Shown here: positions 7,272-14,810 of the stretch, piece by piece
Position numbering within the stretch: position 1 is the first letter of the stretch
How the letters are laid out: every line of letters starts with the position of its first letter
Assembly (NCBI GenBank): GCA_025936955.1
Contig: JAICSL010000011.1
Span: 1-16,031, forward strand
DNA length: 16,031 nucleotides
Reading direction: 5' to 3'
Source: Nitrososphaeraceae archaeon
Lineage (GTDB): Archaea > Thermoproteota > Nitrososphaeria > Nitrososphaerales > Nitrososphaeraceae
Notes under the pieces: model-generated
What the model saw: only the letters and a program-made list of their open reading frames with translations
What the model was told of the DNA's origin: nothing
The model's database searches: none
Translations under genes and position numbers: made by a program

Positions 7272-8480
7272 TTACTCCTCAGCTTTTAATTTCAGTACTC
7301 CATCATTAAGTATCTTTCTCTCCAATCTATCATCTAGGTATAATTCTAATACGTCGCCCATACGCAATTCTTTTAATCCATGTGCTAGAGTTTCAGCCTC
7401 ATGATGATCTGTTTCCAGACCTAACAATTTTAATAAATATTCTGCGCCATTTTTTCCTGCGAGTTCTCCGAATACAATTTTGCGTCTGTTGCCTACTGTC
7501 TTTGGCTCCAAGATTTCATACGCTGATGGATTTCTTAGAATTGCGGCAAGGTGTGTACCTGCTTTGTGCTTATAGGCACTGTCGCCTACAATTGGTTTTG
7601 ATTCTGACGTTTCTAAACCTGTATAGTCTGAAATTGTCTTTGATAAATCTTTGAGCATATGCAATCGTAGTTTATTATTCGATTCATAAATTAGCATTAG
7701 CGCAACAGATGTTTCAGCTAACGCAGGAATACCAGAACGTTCTCCAAATCCGTCTATTGTAGTGTGAATTTGATCTGCCCCTGCCTCACACCCTGCCAAA
7801 GCGTTAGGTAGTGCTAATCCTAAATCATTATGACAATGAACATCTATAGAGCTTTTTGATATATCAATATTGTCGTATATCATTTTGACAATATTGTACA
7901 TACCCCTAGGGCGCATGATGCCTACTGTATCAGGAATGCTAATCCTTTCAATACCCCGTTCATTCATCTCTTTACACATTTCTACAAGAAAAACAGGGTC
8001 AGTTCTACTTGCATCTTCCATCGTAAATCGGGCCTTTAAACCATGTGTTTTAATATAATCCGCGACTTCAAGCGCCCTAATTTTTGCCTCTTCTCTAGTA
8101 ATTCTTAACTTTGTAGCTAAATGAATATCGGAAATACCCATGTATGTTGCAACCCATGTTGCTCCGGTATCTATGGCTATGTCTACATCAGTTTTTAATG
8201 CTCTTACGTGGGCCAGAATGTCGCTCTTCAATCCTTGTTTTAAAATAGTCTTTGTTGCCTCAAAGTGGTCAGCTGATACTATGGGACTGATCTCTATTTG
8301 ATCAACACCAAAAGCATCTAGCATCCATGCAATCTGAATTCTTTGCTTTACACTGAAAGAAACACCAGGATGCTGCTCGCCTTCTCTAAGCGTAGAATCT
8401 AGAATCCTGATTCTTTTATTGTCTCTACGGGAATCGTTATATATGTGCGCATAGTAATTAGCGTCGTCTGATTTTGGCAA
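7272..8480 (-). CDS. Homocitrate synthase
   Basis: This 402-residue DRE-TIM metallolyase has the motifs DSTLREGEQ (28-36), HVR (91-93), DVHCHNDLGLA (213-223, metal ligands H215 and H217), GFGERSGIPALAE (244-256) and YKHKAGTH (303-310). The REGEQ form of the first motif is typical of homocitrate synthases, whereas isopropylmalate synthases usually read RDGEQ. The enzyme condenses acetyl-CoA with 2-oxoglutarate, the first step of the alpha-aminoadipate pathway to lysine. Its place directly before lysW (7 bp gap) and lysX supports this. The start is TTG at 8480; an in-frame TAG at 8493-8495 limits extension, and a TATA box about 38 bp upstream predicts a leader of about 12 nt. Isopropylmalate or citramalate synthase activity is the alternative but would not explain the context. 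Confidence 0.88.
   Translation of the reverse strand: MPKSDDANYYAHIYNDSRRDNKRIRILDSTLREGEQHPGVSFSVKQRIQIAWMLDAFGVDQIEISPIVSADHFEATKTILKQGLKSDILAHVRALKTDVDIAIDTGATWVATYMGISDIHLATKLRITREEAKIRALEVADYIKTHGLKARFTMEDASRTDPVFLVEMCKEMNERGIERISIPDTVGIMRPRGMYNIVKMIYDNIDISKSSIDVHCHNDLGLALPNALAGCEAGADQIHTTIDGFGERSGIPALAETSVALMLIYESNNKLRLHMLKDLSKTISDYTGLETSESKPIVGDSAYKHKAGTHLAAILRNPSAYEILEPKTVGNRRKIVFGELAGKNGAEYLLKLLGLETDHHEAETLAHGLKELRMGDVLELYLDDRLERKILNDGVLKLKAEE
7275..7280 (-). promoter_or_regulatory. Shine-Dalgarno of lysW
   Basis: A GAGGAG lies inside the last codons of the homocitrate synthase gene, 10 nt before the lysW ATG. It confirms the lysW start and marks an internal gene of a polycistronic mRNA, in contrast to the near-leaderless first genes of these operons. 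Confidence 0.7.
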
Positions 8481-8514
8481 TATTTTGTTTCTCTAATTAG
8501 CTCCTTTCGAACAT

Positions 8515-8522
8515 GATATAAA
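8515..8522 (-). promoter_or_regulatory. TATA box of the homocitrate synthase-lysW-lysX-lysK operon
   Basis: TTTATATC on the minus strand is centred about 38 bp upstream of the TTG at 8480, predicting a transcription start near 8492. It lies in the 105-bp gap after the Lrp gene, so this downstream block can be transcribed separately from lysYZJ. Confidence 0.5.
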
Positions 8523-8585
8523 CTTTATCATACAGACTAATGGTTTGGGTATTCCTAAAGATCAGTCTATCCTAACAGATGATAT

Positions 8586-9011
8586 TTATCGTATTGTTTT
8601 TAAAATAATTACTGTATTTGTGTCAGAGACACCATCTGTTCTGCGCAGCTCATCGATGCATCTATTAACATCATTGATAGTGGGTCCACTAATGATAGCA
8701 GCTATATCATACTGACCAGTAATCTCATATACTACTTCCACTCCATTAAGCTTCATTAACTCTGTAGAAACAGTAGAAGTATCAGCAGAGGAGACAACTG
8801 AAATGAGAGCAATTGCACTTGTCTTATTGCTGGTGTTCATTTCAATAGTAAATCGTTTGATAACTCCATTATCAATTAGATTCTTCATGCGTCTTCTCAC
8901 TGCTGATTCGGATAAACCAATCTCAGAGGCTATTTCAACATGTGATTTTCTAGAGTTCAATTGCAAAATCTTAACAATTTCTAGATCAAGAGAATCCATC
9001 TTATCGGACAT
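8586..9011 (-). CDS. Lrp/AsnC-family regulator (LysM-like)
   Basis: This protein has 141 residues from the ATG at 9011. The N-terminal DNA-binding domain shows LDLEIVKILQLNSRKSHVEI and then GLSESAVRRRMKNL (32-45) as the helix-turn-helix. The C-terminal RAM effector domain (about 66-138) contains the typical ITGQYDIAAI (97-106), where Lrp proteins sense amino acids. Its place inside a lysine/arginine cluster suggests local control by lysine, arginine or an intermediate, as with the LysM regulator of Sulfolobus. That is inference from context. The frame is open to 9047, but ATG 9011 is preferred because a GAGGAG lies 10 nt before it and the domain starts normally from there. This start overlaps the end of lysJ by 11 nt; ATG 8999 would remove the overlap. 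Confidence 0.88.
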   Translation of the reverse strand: MSDKMDSLDLEIVKILQLNSRKSHVEIASEIGLSESAVRRRMKNLIDNGVIKRFTIEMNTSNKTSAIALISVVSSADTSTVSTELMKLNGVEVVYEITGQYDIAAIISGPTINDVNRCIDELRRTDGVSDTNTVIILKTIR

Positions 9012-10182
9012 TTCTCCTGTTCTCCTCTTTTGCAAGAACGTGATCAATGATTTCTAAAGCATGAAAAACCGTATTTTCGTCCATGACAAGTGGCGGCAGT
9101 AGCCTAATTATGTTTCTGCCTGAATATAACATTAGTAGGCCATTGCTAATTCCATCAAGCAATAAATCTTTTATTTCAAACCGTAATTCTAGTGCAAGCA
9201 TCATGCCTATGCCTCTGACTTCTCTAATAATTTTGTGTTTCTCTTTAAGTATTTGTAAACCATCTTTGAAGACTTTTCCTATTTTTGCGGCGTTTTCCAC
9301 CAGCTTGTCTTCTACTAATGCATCAAGAGTTGCAATACCTGATGCACAGGCAAGTGGACTCCCTGCAAATGTTGAAGAGTGTTCTCCGGCCTTCATAGAT
9401 TTCATAATCTCTGATTTTGCTAAAGTTACTCCCATCGGAATTCCTCCTGCAATACCCTTTGCTAGACACATGATGTCTGGAGTGGTATCCCAATTCTCTC
9501 CTGCCCACATCTTGCCAGTCCTCCCTAGGCCAGTTTGAATTTCATCAAATATTAAAACCAAGTTCTGACGGTTGCAAATTTCTCTAATTCTTTGGATCAC
9601 ATCACGTGAAGGTATAATAATTCCACTTTCGCCTTGAATTGGCTCCAAAATAACGGTTCCTATGCTATCATCAATTGCCTCTTCTACCTTGTGAGAATTA
9701 TTATAGGGAACAAACTTCACTCCTTCTAAAAGAGGCATGAATGATCTTCGATACTTTTCATTATGTGTGACTGAAAGGGCTCCAAATGTTTTGCCATGGT
9801 AGGCACCATTCATAGCTATTATGCCAGATTTTCCAGTATATTTACGCGAAAACTTCAACGCAGCTTCTACAGCTTCGGCACCACTGTTGGAAAAAAATAT
9901 TTTATTCAATTCTTTAGGAGATATATCTATCAGTTTTTGCAAAAATCTTAATCTGGTATCATTGTATGTAGACATATGACAAATTATGAGTTTCTCTGCT
10001 TGGTTCTTTATGGCTTGAACGATTCTGTCATTACAGTGTCCGACTAGGGCAACACCATATCCGCCCATACAATCTATATATTCATTCCCATGTATGTCCC
10101 AAACCCTCGCATTTTTACCACTCGCGATGTTTATAGGAAATCTTTGATACAAACTTGCCAAATACTGATCTTCGCCATTCAT
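9001..10182 (-). CDS. lysJ: [LysW]-aminoadipate/glutamate semialdehyde aminotransferase LysJ
   Basis: This is a class-III PLP aminotransferase of 393 residues from the ATG at 10182. Motifs include FSNSGAEAVEAALK (PLP phosphate binding), GAYHGKT (aromatic stacking), EPIQGESG, IFDEIQTGLGRTG with the cofactor Asp (D213), and LAKGIAGG with the Schiff-base lysine (K242). It transfers an amino group, usually from glutamate, to the semialdehyde on the carrier, giving carrier-bound lysine or ornithine. The frame is open to 10206, but ATG 10182 is preferred because it overlaps the lysZ TGA as ATGA, the same junction as between lysY and lysZ. It is the third gene of the lysY-lysZ-lysJ-lrp run and probably serves both lysine and arginine, since no second aminotransferase is present. 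ArgD-type acetylornithine aminotransferase is the motif-level alternative. Confidence 0.92.
   Translation of the reverse strand: MNGEDQYLASLYQRFPINIASGKNARVWDIHGNEYIDCMGGYGVALVGHCNDRIVQAIKNQAEKLIICHMSTYNDTRLRFLQKLIDISPKELNKIFFSNSGAEAVEAALKFSRKYTGKSGIIAMNGAYHGKTFGALSVTHNEKYRRSFMPLLEGVKFVPYNNSHKVEEAIDDSIGTVILEPIQGESGIIIPSRDVIQRIREICNRQNLVLIFDEIQTGLGRTGKMWAGENWDTTPDIMCLAKGIAGGIPMGVTLAKSEIMKSMKAGEHSSTFAGSPLACASGIATLDALVEDKLVENAAKIGKVFKDGLQILKEKHKIIREVRGIGMMLALELRFEIKDLLLDGISNGLLMLYSGRNIIRLLPPLVMDENTVFHALEIIDHVLAKEENRRNVR
9022..9027 (-). promoter_or_regulatory. Shine-Dalgarno deciding the lrp start
   Basis: GAGGAG on the minus strand, within the 3' end of lysJ, stands 10 nt before the ATG at 9011. 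A second AGGAG is only 2 nt before that ATG and about 14 nt before the ATG at 8999. The first arrangement is the better one and supports translation from 9011. Confidence 0.6.
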
Positions 10183-10982
10183 CTGATAGCAATCACCGTA
10201 CAACACTTGTGTGTTATGGCTGCTGAAATTGGATTATGCACTTGTCCTGATGCAATGATAGCTTCTTTGACTCCCATTTCTATTGCCTCCGTACATGCAA
10301 GAATTTTCTTCTCCATTCCAAATCCTATTCGTGGTAACGCTGCTTTTGCCTCTTCCAATGTCATGTTTGTAACTACCTTGTCATCCAAAATTAAACCGCT
10401 AACATCGGTAACAAATATCACTTTATCAGCTTTTACTCCACCGGCAATATAAGCAGCAGCCCTATCACCATCTACATTAAGAAAATCAAATTCTTCACTT
10501 AATGCAATAGGTGAAATGACTGGTACATATCCACTGTTTATTAATATATCTACTAATGATGGATCAAAAGCGTTTATTTTACCAGTATATCCTCCCTCAA
10601 TCATCATTTTTCGACCATAGTCGTTGATTATCAAAAGCTTCTTTTTACGTACGGCCCTCAAGATACCACCATCAATTCCTGTGATGCCGACTGCCTTTAT
10701 ACCTTGACGTAAAAGCATCCCTACAATTGATTTATTAATCTTACCAGACATTACCATTGTATAGATTAGAATAGTCTCTCTATCAGTGTATCTACTTTTC
10801 ACACCACTTGGTGAAACAATAAACTTCTGTTCTTTGCCAAGTTTGATTGCTGTATTGGTAACTTCTTTTCCACCACCGTGAACAATAACCAATTTATCTT
10901 TTTTTACTATGTTTCCTATATCGTAAATAGCACTTGGATCTAGATTCTCTACTATACTTCCTCCTATCTTGATTACTATCAT
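10179..10982 (-). CDS. lysZ: [LysW]-aminoadipate/glutamate kinase LysZ
   Basis: This 267-residue amino-acid-kinase-family protein shows IKIGGSIVEN (4-13), VHGGGKEV (34-41), SRYTDRET (63-70), GITGIDGG (99-106) and NVDGDRAAAYIAGG (169-182). These are the ATP- and acyl-binding loops shared with N-acetylglutamate kinase ArgB. The SRYTD form is typical of LysZ-type enzymes that act on carrier-bound substrates. The reaction phosphorylates the side-chain carboxyl of aminoadipate, or of glutamate in the arginine branch, to an acyl phosphate for LysY. The ATG at 10982 overlaps the lysY stop as ATGA and its own stop overlaps lysJ in the same way, so translation is probably coupled through all three genes. 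Confidence 0.92.
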   Translation of the reverse strand: MIVIKIGGSIVENLDPSAIYDIGNIVKKDKLVIVHGGGKEVTNTAIKLGKEQKFIVSPSGVKSRYTDRETILIYTMVMSGKINKSIVGMLLRQGIKAVGITGIDGGILRAVRKKKLLIINDYGRKMMIEGGYTGKINAFDPSLVDILINSGYVPVISPIALSEEFDFLNVDGDRAAAYIAGGVKADKVIFVTDVSGLILDDKVVTNMTLEEAKAALPRIGFGMEKKILACTEAIEMGVKEAIIASGQVHNPISAAITHKCCTVIAIR

Positions 10983-12031
10983 ACTGGTGTCAGTGGAGTG
11001 TATTTCAGTCCATCCATTTCCTCATAATCGAGCATTATATTCATGTTTTGTATTGCTGAACCTGCTGCACCTTTCATTAAGTTATCTGATGCGGATAGCG
11101 TTACAACTCTCTGATTGTCTTCATCAACGTCAAATCCAACATCACAGAAATTTGAACCTACTACAAATTTAGGATCTGGAAATTTGTATAAACCTTTCTT
11201 GTCACGAATAAGTCTAATGAACGGTTCTCCTCTATAAGAATTTCTATATATTTTCCACAGGTCTAATTCCGAGACCATCTTTTTTAAGAACGTGTGGTTT
11301 GTAGTGAGTATGCCTCGAACAATATTAACCGCATGAGGGCTCATGCTTATTTTGACCTCCTTTTTTGCAATTAAGCTTAATTCCTGCTCAATTTCGCCAG
11401 TATGCCTGTGTTTAGCTGGCTTATATGGACGAATCACGCCATAGCGCATGGCATGATGTGTCCCTGCATTTGCTCGAGCTCCCGCACCGGAAGAGCCAAT
11501 CTTACTATCAACTATGATGTGTTCTATATCAATCAAATTATTTTGGATCAAGGGTTTTATTGCGAGTAACGAAGTGACTGCCATACATCCTGGGCAAGAA
11601 ACTAACTGAGCTTTCCTAATGTCTTCACGATGGAGTTCTGGAACTCCGTAAACTGACCTAGATAGCATTTCCGGAAAAGGGTGTTCCCAACCATACCACC
11701 TGACGTAATCCTTTGGATTTTTTAGTCGAAAATCTGCAGATAAATCAATTATTTTTATGCCTCTGTTGTATAGATCTTTAACAATTTTATTTGATTTACC
11801 ATGTGGAACTGAAGTAATTACTAAATCACAGCTATTAGATAATTTTTCCATATCTAGCGGGGAAAAAGTAAGATCAATGAAACCTTTTAAACTTGGATGA
11901 ATACGATGTACATATTCACCAGCTTTTTGTCTAGATGTTATCATGCTAATTTCTATTTTTGGATGGACAACAAGCAAACGTAAAAGTTCGCCTCCTACAT
12001 AACCCGATGCGCCAACTACACCAATTTTCAT
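10979..12031 (-). CDS. lysY: [LysW]-aminoadipate/glutamate phosphate reductase LysY
   Basis: This 350-residue protein of the ArgC/LysY family reduces the carrier-bound acyl phosphate to the semialdehyde with NADPH. It has the Rossmann motif GASGYVGGELLRLL (7-20), DLSADFRL (96-103), YGVPELHRE (128-136), SCPGCMAV with catalytic C149, and a SKIGSSGAGARANAG segment typical of the family. The ATG at 12031 follows a TATA box about 68 bp upstream, which predicts a leader of about 40 nt, the longest in this cluster. It is therefore the first gene of the lysYZJ-lrp transcript, although read-through from argX (145 bp upstream) is possible. By domain alone ArgC is possible; the carrier genes and lysZ/lysJ context favour LysY, probably serving both branches. 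Confidence 0.92.
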   Translation of the reverse strand: MKIGVVGASGYVGGELLRLLVVHPKIEISMITSRQKAGEYVHRIHPSLKGFIDLTFSPLDMEKLSNSCDLVITSVPHGKSNKIVKDLYNRGIKIIDLSADFRLKNPKDYVRWYGWEHPFPEMLSRSVYGVPELHREDIRKAQLVSCPGCMAVTSLLAIKPLIQNNLIDIEHIIVDSKIGSSGAGARANAGTHHAMRYGVIRPYKPAKHRHTGEIEQELSLIAKKEVKISMSPHAVNIVRGILTTNHTFLKKMVSELDLWKIYRNSYRGEPFIRLIRDKKGLYKFPDPKFVVGSNFCDVGFDVDEDNQRVVTLSASDNLMKGAAGSAIQNMNIMLDYEEMDGLKYTPLTPV

Positions 12032-12094
12032 TATATCAGTTTCTCATCCTCTCTGCTATCAGCACATCTTATGAATTTTGTTGTTTTCCTTTGA

Positions 12095-12102
12095 TATTTA
12101 TA
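12095..12102 (-). promoter_or_regulatory. TATA box of the lysY-lysZ-lysJ-lrp operon
   Basis: TATAAATA on the minus strand is centred about 67 bp before the lysY ATG. The predicted transcription start is near 12072. Of the TATA boxes proposed in this window it is the closest to the archaeal consensus. Confidence 0.6.
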
Positions 12103-12176
12103 CCATTCATGATTTCAACGACTTACTTGTCATTGTCTAATTGTAGTTACATGTCTCCGATGATAAGAACATGATA

Positions 12177-13037
12177 TTATTTCCTTGCAATTCTTAGAAC
12201 GTAATCTATAATCTCATCTGCAATATCAGTTTCCGAGACGCTAGATGCCCCCCGAAATTCTACAGTATTGTTAATTTCATGAACCATTAAACCTCGATTT
12301 TCATCTTCCATGATATCTATGCCTAATATGCCTCCACCCATTGCCTTTGCTGCCTTTAATGATATGTCTTCTAATTCCTTTGTAATTGAGGCCACTTCTA
12401 CTTTCCCGCCTCTTGATACATTTGTTCTCCATTCGTTTTTCGCTGAATATCGATAGATGGCTGCAACGATTTTATCTCCTATTACGATACACCTAATGTC
12501 TCGTGGTGGCCTTTTTATCATTTCTTGAATGTAGTAAATGCGTGCGAGAGGACTATCGTTTTCTTCTCTCATTTCTATAACCATATTTGCTACTTCTTCG
12601 TCTCGTAACGGAAATACTCCTCTTCCCCAAGATCCAATAATTGGTTTCATTACCAGAGGAAATCCTGTGTTGTTAATTACTTCCATTGCAGATTCCGCGC
12701 TAAAAGCAAAATGTGTTATTGGTGTTGGAACTTTGTGTTTAACAAGGGAAAGTGATGTCATCATTTTGTTGCCGCATGTTTCGCTCACTTTGAATTTATT
12801 AATTACAAAAAATCCCAAGGATTCTAAACATGCAGTAAGATATAAACCTCTAAAGTGACTAACACTTCTCTGCAAAATTATGTCTCCGAGTTTAAGATCC
12901 ATGTTTTTGGTTTCTGTATTAAGAGTAATACTCTTTGCATCGGCGAGCTGAGCCTTTATGCCTCTTCTTAATGCTCTTTCATAAAGTGTTTTTTCCTCGA
13001 AACGTACCTTGTCATAAATTACACAGATCTCAACCAT
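12177..13037 (-). CDS. argX: [LysW]-glutamate ligase ArgX (second LysX-type ligase)
   Basis: This 286-residue ATP-grasp ligase is a paralogue of the lysX product. It shows VMKPIIGSWGR (129-139), MIKRPPRDIRCIVIGD (173-188) and IDIMEDENRGLMVHEINNTVEF (240-261). The catalytic core is the same, but the substrate-side tail differs: after HEINNTVEF comes RGASSVSETDIAD, where LysX has KNTVRVTGIDVPG. GSWGR is followed here by GVFPL and in LysX by LIALL. ArgX of Sulfolobus joins glutamate to LysW to start arginine synthesis. The assignment here rests on the diverged tail and on linkage to argG. The ATG at 13037 follows the stop of the small carrier-like gene with no gap, so the two proteins are very likely made together. 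Substrate is inferred, not shown. Confidence 0.82.
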   Translation of the reverse strand: MVEICVIYDKVRFEEKTLYERALRRGIKAQLADAKSITLNTETKNMDLKLGDIILQRSVSHFRGLYLTACLESLGFFVINKFKVSETCGNKMMTSLSLVKHKVPTPITHFAFSAESAMEVINNTGFPLVMKPIIGSWGRGVFPLRDEEVANMVIEMREENDSPLARIYYIQEMIKRPPRDIRCIVIGDKIVAAIYRYSAKNEWRTNVSRGGKVEVASITKELEDISLKAAKAMGGGILGIDIMEDENRGLMVHEINNTVEFRGASSVSETDIADEIIDYVLRIARK

Positions 13038-13196
13038 CTACTGTCCCCATTCTTCACCTTTGGTTTCAACTATCTTCAATTCTGCGTTGTCATTTGATTT
13101 AGAAATAACAAAATCTATATCAGACATCAAGCAGTCCCGATTCTCTTTCATAATGGTCATTCTGAAATATTTATTTCTTCTATATATTCCTGACAT
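13038..13196 (-). CDS. Putative second LysW-like carrier without zinc ribbon
   Basis: This small gene of 52 codons fits exactly between argG and argX: 7 nt after argG, and its TAG touches the argX ATG. The last 24 residues align without gaps to the end of LysW in this window, with 9 identities and about 7 conservative changes. Both contain KSN, a Lys eight residues further on, and a GE[D/E]WGQ terminus. In the same alignment C22 matches LysW C25, but LysW C28 is replaced by Ser, and no Cys corresponds to LysW C4 and C7. The zinc ribbon is therefore lost. The inferred role is a dedicated carrier for glutamate and its derivatives in arginine synthesis, loaded by ArgX. The start is uncertain: ATG codons at 13196, 13160, 13151 and 13127 are all in frame. 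The longest gives a size like LysW. No clear Shine-Dalgarno is seen. A decayed lysW copy is the alternative. Confidence 0.65.
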   Translation of the reverse strand: MSGIYRRNKYFRMTIMKENRDCLMSDIDFVISKSNDNAELKIVETKGEEWGQ

Positions 13197-13203
13197 TTTT
13201 TCT

Positions 13204-14427
13204 TTATTGCCGATTTTTTCTCCCTTTTTCTACAGATGCATTCACTTCCTTTATTGTCGAATTTGCAATTATTGACTGCAAACCCCATAGCTCAGAGAAT
13301 CCTTTTGCTAGACGTTGATCAAAAGTTGATCCAATATTATAAGTTGCTAGATCGTTTTTATAAAGAGAGTATTTGGATTCTCTTCCAACAACACGAAGAG
13401 ATCCTTTTTGTATCTTTAATTTTACTCTCCCGCTAACCCTGTTCTGCGTTTCAGCTATAAACCTATCCAAATCGGTTCGAAGTGGTTCATACCATAAACC
13501 TGAATAAACTAACCAACTCCATTGTTCATCCACGATCTGTTTGAACTGAAGTTCGTGCTTTGTTAATACCATTTTCTCAAGATCCTTGTGAGCTTCAATT
13601 ATTGCTACGGCTGCAGGCGCTTCATAAACTTCTCTTGATTTTATACCTATGACACGATCTTCTATGTGATCAATTATACCCACACCAAACGCACCCACTT
13701 TATTATTAACATACTGTATTAATTCTACAATGTTCATACGTTTGTTATCTGCAGAAACCGGTATACCTTTTTCAAATTCCAATTCAATGTAACCAGCCTC
13801 CTCATTATTGAATTTTACAAATTGAAAAGCTTCTTCAGGTGGTTCAAAATATGCATTTTCAATACTACCGCCTTCAATTGCTCTGCCCCAAATGTTAAGA
13901 TCTATGCTATATTTCATTGCTTGTGTACTAATAGGAATATTTTGTTTCTTGGCAAACTTTATCTCTGCGTCTCTTGTGAGGTTCATATCTCTTATTGGTG
14001 CAATGATTTTTAGCTTGGGATTAAGAGCGCGAATAGTGATATCAAACCTAATCTGATCGTTTCCCTTTCCTGTACAGCCATGAGATATGACTGAAGCTCC
14101 TTCTCTATTAGCAACTTCTATTACTTTTGTTGCAATTAATGGTCGAACAAGAGCCGTTGCAAGAGGATATTTGTTCTGATACATTCCGTTTGCTTTGATA
14201 CTCAAAATAACATATTCTGTGGCAAATTCTTTTTTTGCATCAATATAAAAGTGCTTTACAGCTCCGCTTACCTTTGCCTTTTTTTCTATCTGCTTGAAAT
14301 CTTCATTCTGTCCACAATCTACAGTTACAGTAATGACATCTAGCTTGTATAATTTTTGCAAATACTTTATGCATACAGAAGTATCTAGTCCTCCAGAGTA
14401 AGCAAGCACAGCTTTATCACTTGACAT
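13204..14427 (-). CDS. argG: Argininosuccinate synthase
   Basis: This is a 407-residue enzyme that joins citrulline and aspartate with ATP to form argininosuccinate, the second-last step of arginine synthesis. Visible motifs are the PP-loop LAYSGGLDTSV (8-18), YPLATALVRPLIA (87-99), SHGCTGKGNDQIRFD (115-129) and YSIDLNIWGRAIEGG (173-187), with a normal length for the family. The ATG at 14427 has a TATA box about 33 bp upstream, so the leader is only about 6 nt. It is the first gene of an argG-carrier-argX unit. ArgH, usually a neighbour, is not in the window. No missing catalytic motif was noticed. Confidence 0.96.
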   Translation of the reverse strand: MSSDKAVLAYSGGLDTSVCIKYLQKLYKLDVITVTVDCGQNEDFKQIEKKAKVSGAVKHFYIDAKKEFATEYVILSIKANGMYQNKYPLATALVRPLIATKVIEVANREGASVISHGCTGKGNDQIRFDITIRALNPKLKIIAPIRDMNLTRDAEIKFAKKQNIPISTQAMKYSIDLNIWGRAIEGGSIENAYFEPPEEAFQFVKFNNEEAGYIELEFEKGIPVSADNKRMNIVELIQYVNNKVGAFGVGIIDHIEDRVIGIKSREVYEAPAAVAIIEAHKDLEKMVLTKHELQFKQIVDEQWSWLVYSGLWYEPLRTDLDRFIAETQNRVSGRVKLKIQKGSLRVVGRESKYSLYKNDLATYNIGSTFDQRLAKGFSELWGLQSIIANSTIKEVNASVEKGRKNRQ

Positions 14428-14453
14428 GCACTATGCATTGCAGGTTACGTCAC

Positions 14454-14466
14454 TAAATTTATATTT
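14454..14466 (-). promoter_or_regulatory. argG: argG promoter (TATA box)
   Basis: On the minus strand this reads AAATATAAATTTA, with the TATAAA at 14458-14463. It predicts transcription from about 14433, 6 nt before the argG ATG. This is a typical near-leaderless archaeal arrangement. Confidence 0.55.
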
Positions 14467-14609
14467 TCTGGCCCTCTTTGACAAAACAATAACGCTACTA
14501 AACTGGTTAATTAAGGTCATTATATCTAATAAAGCAAAGTCTTTATGAATGATTTTTTATTGATGATTGTTGCAGAATACTGATTTATGTTAATTTGATA
14601 ATACGTAAA

Positions 14610-14637
14610 ATCAAACCTCGTTTGATCATCGTTTGAT
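14610..14637. repeat. Operator-like repeat cluster ATCAAAC / GTTTGAT
   Basis: A perfect 7-bp inverted repeat, ATCAAAC (14610-14616) and GTTTGAT (14620-14626) with a 3-bp spacer, is followed by a second GTTTGAT at 14631-14637. The second copy is offset by 11 bp, about one helical turn. A near copy (ATTTGAT) is at 14593-14599. This is the usual form of a site for a dimeric regulator. It lies about 150 bp upstream of the argG TATA box and 345 bp upstream of that of the regulator gene. Confidence 0.45.
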
Positions 14638-14810
14638 ATAATTTAGAAATTTAGCCAGATCAATTTTTATGGTTTATAGTAGACATCGTCACATTTTTTC
14701 TCTAATTCTGTAATCTGCCATGATGTTAATATACTAAGAAAATATGAGACTAGAAAATTTTCGATCTAGTTTATTTAGTAAATGGCATTTTTACCTTTAC
14801 TGCTGAAATC

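Noticed and set aside
9083..9538. Open frame of 151 codons on the plus strand, antisense to lysJ.
   Set aside because: It lies wholly opposite a well-supported aminotransferase and has no domain-like pattern. It is a shadow of the lysJ codon use.
10090..10452. Open frame of 120 codons on the plus strand across the lysZ/lysJ junction.
   Set aside because: It is antisense to two well-supported genes and its product is not recognisable.
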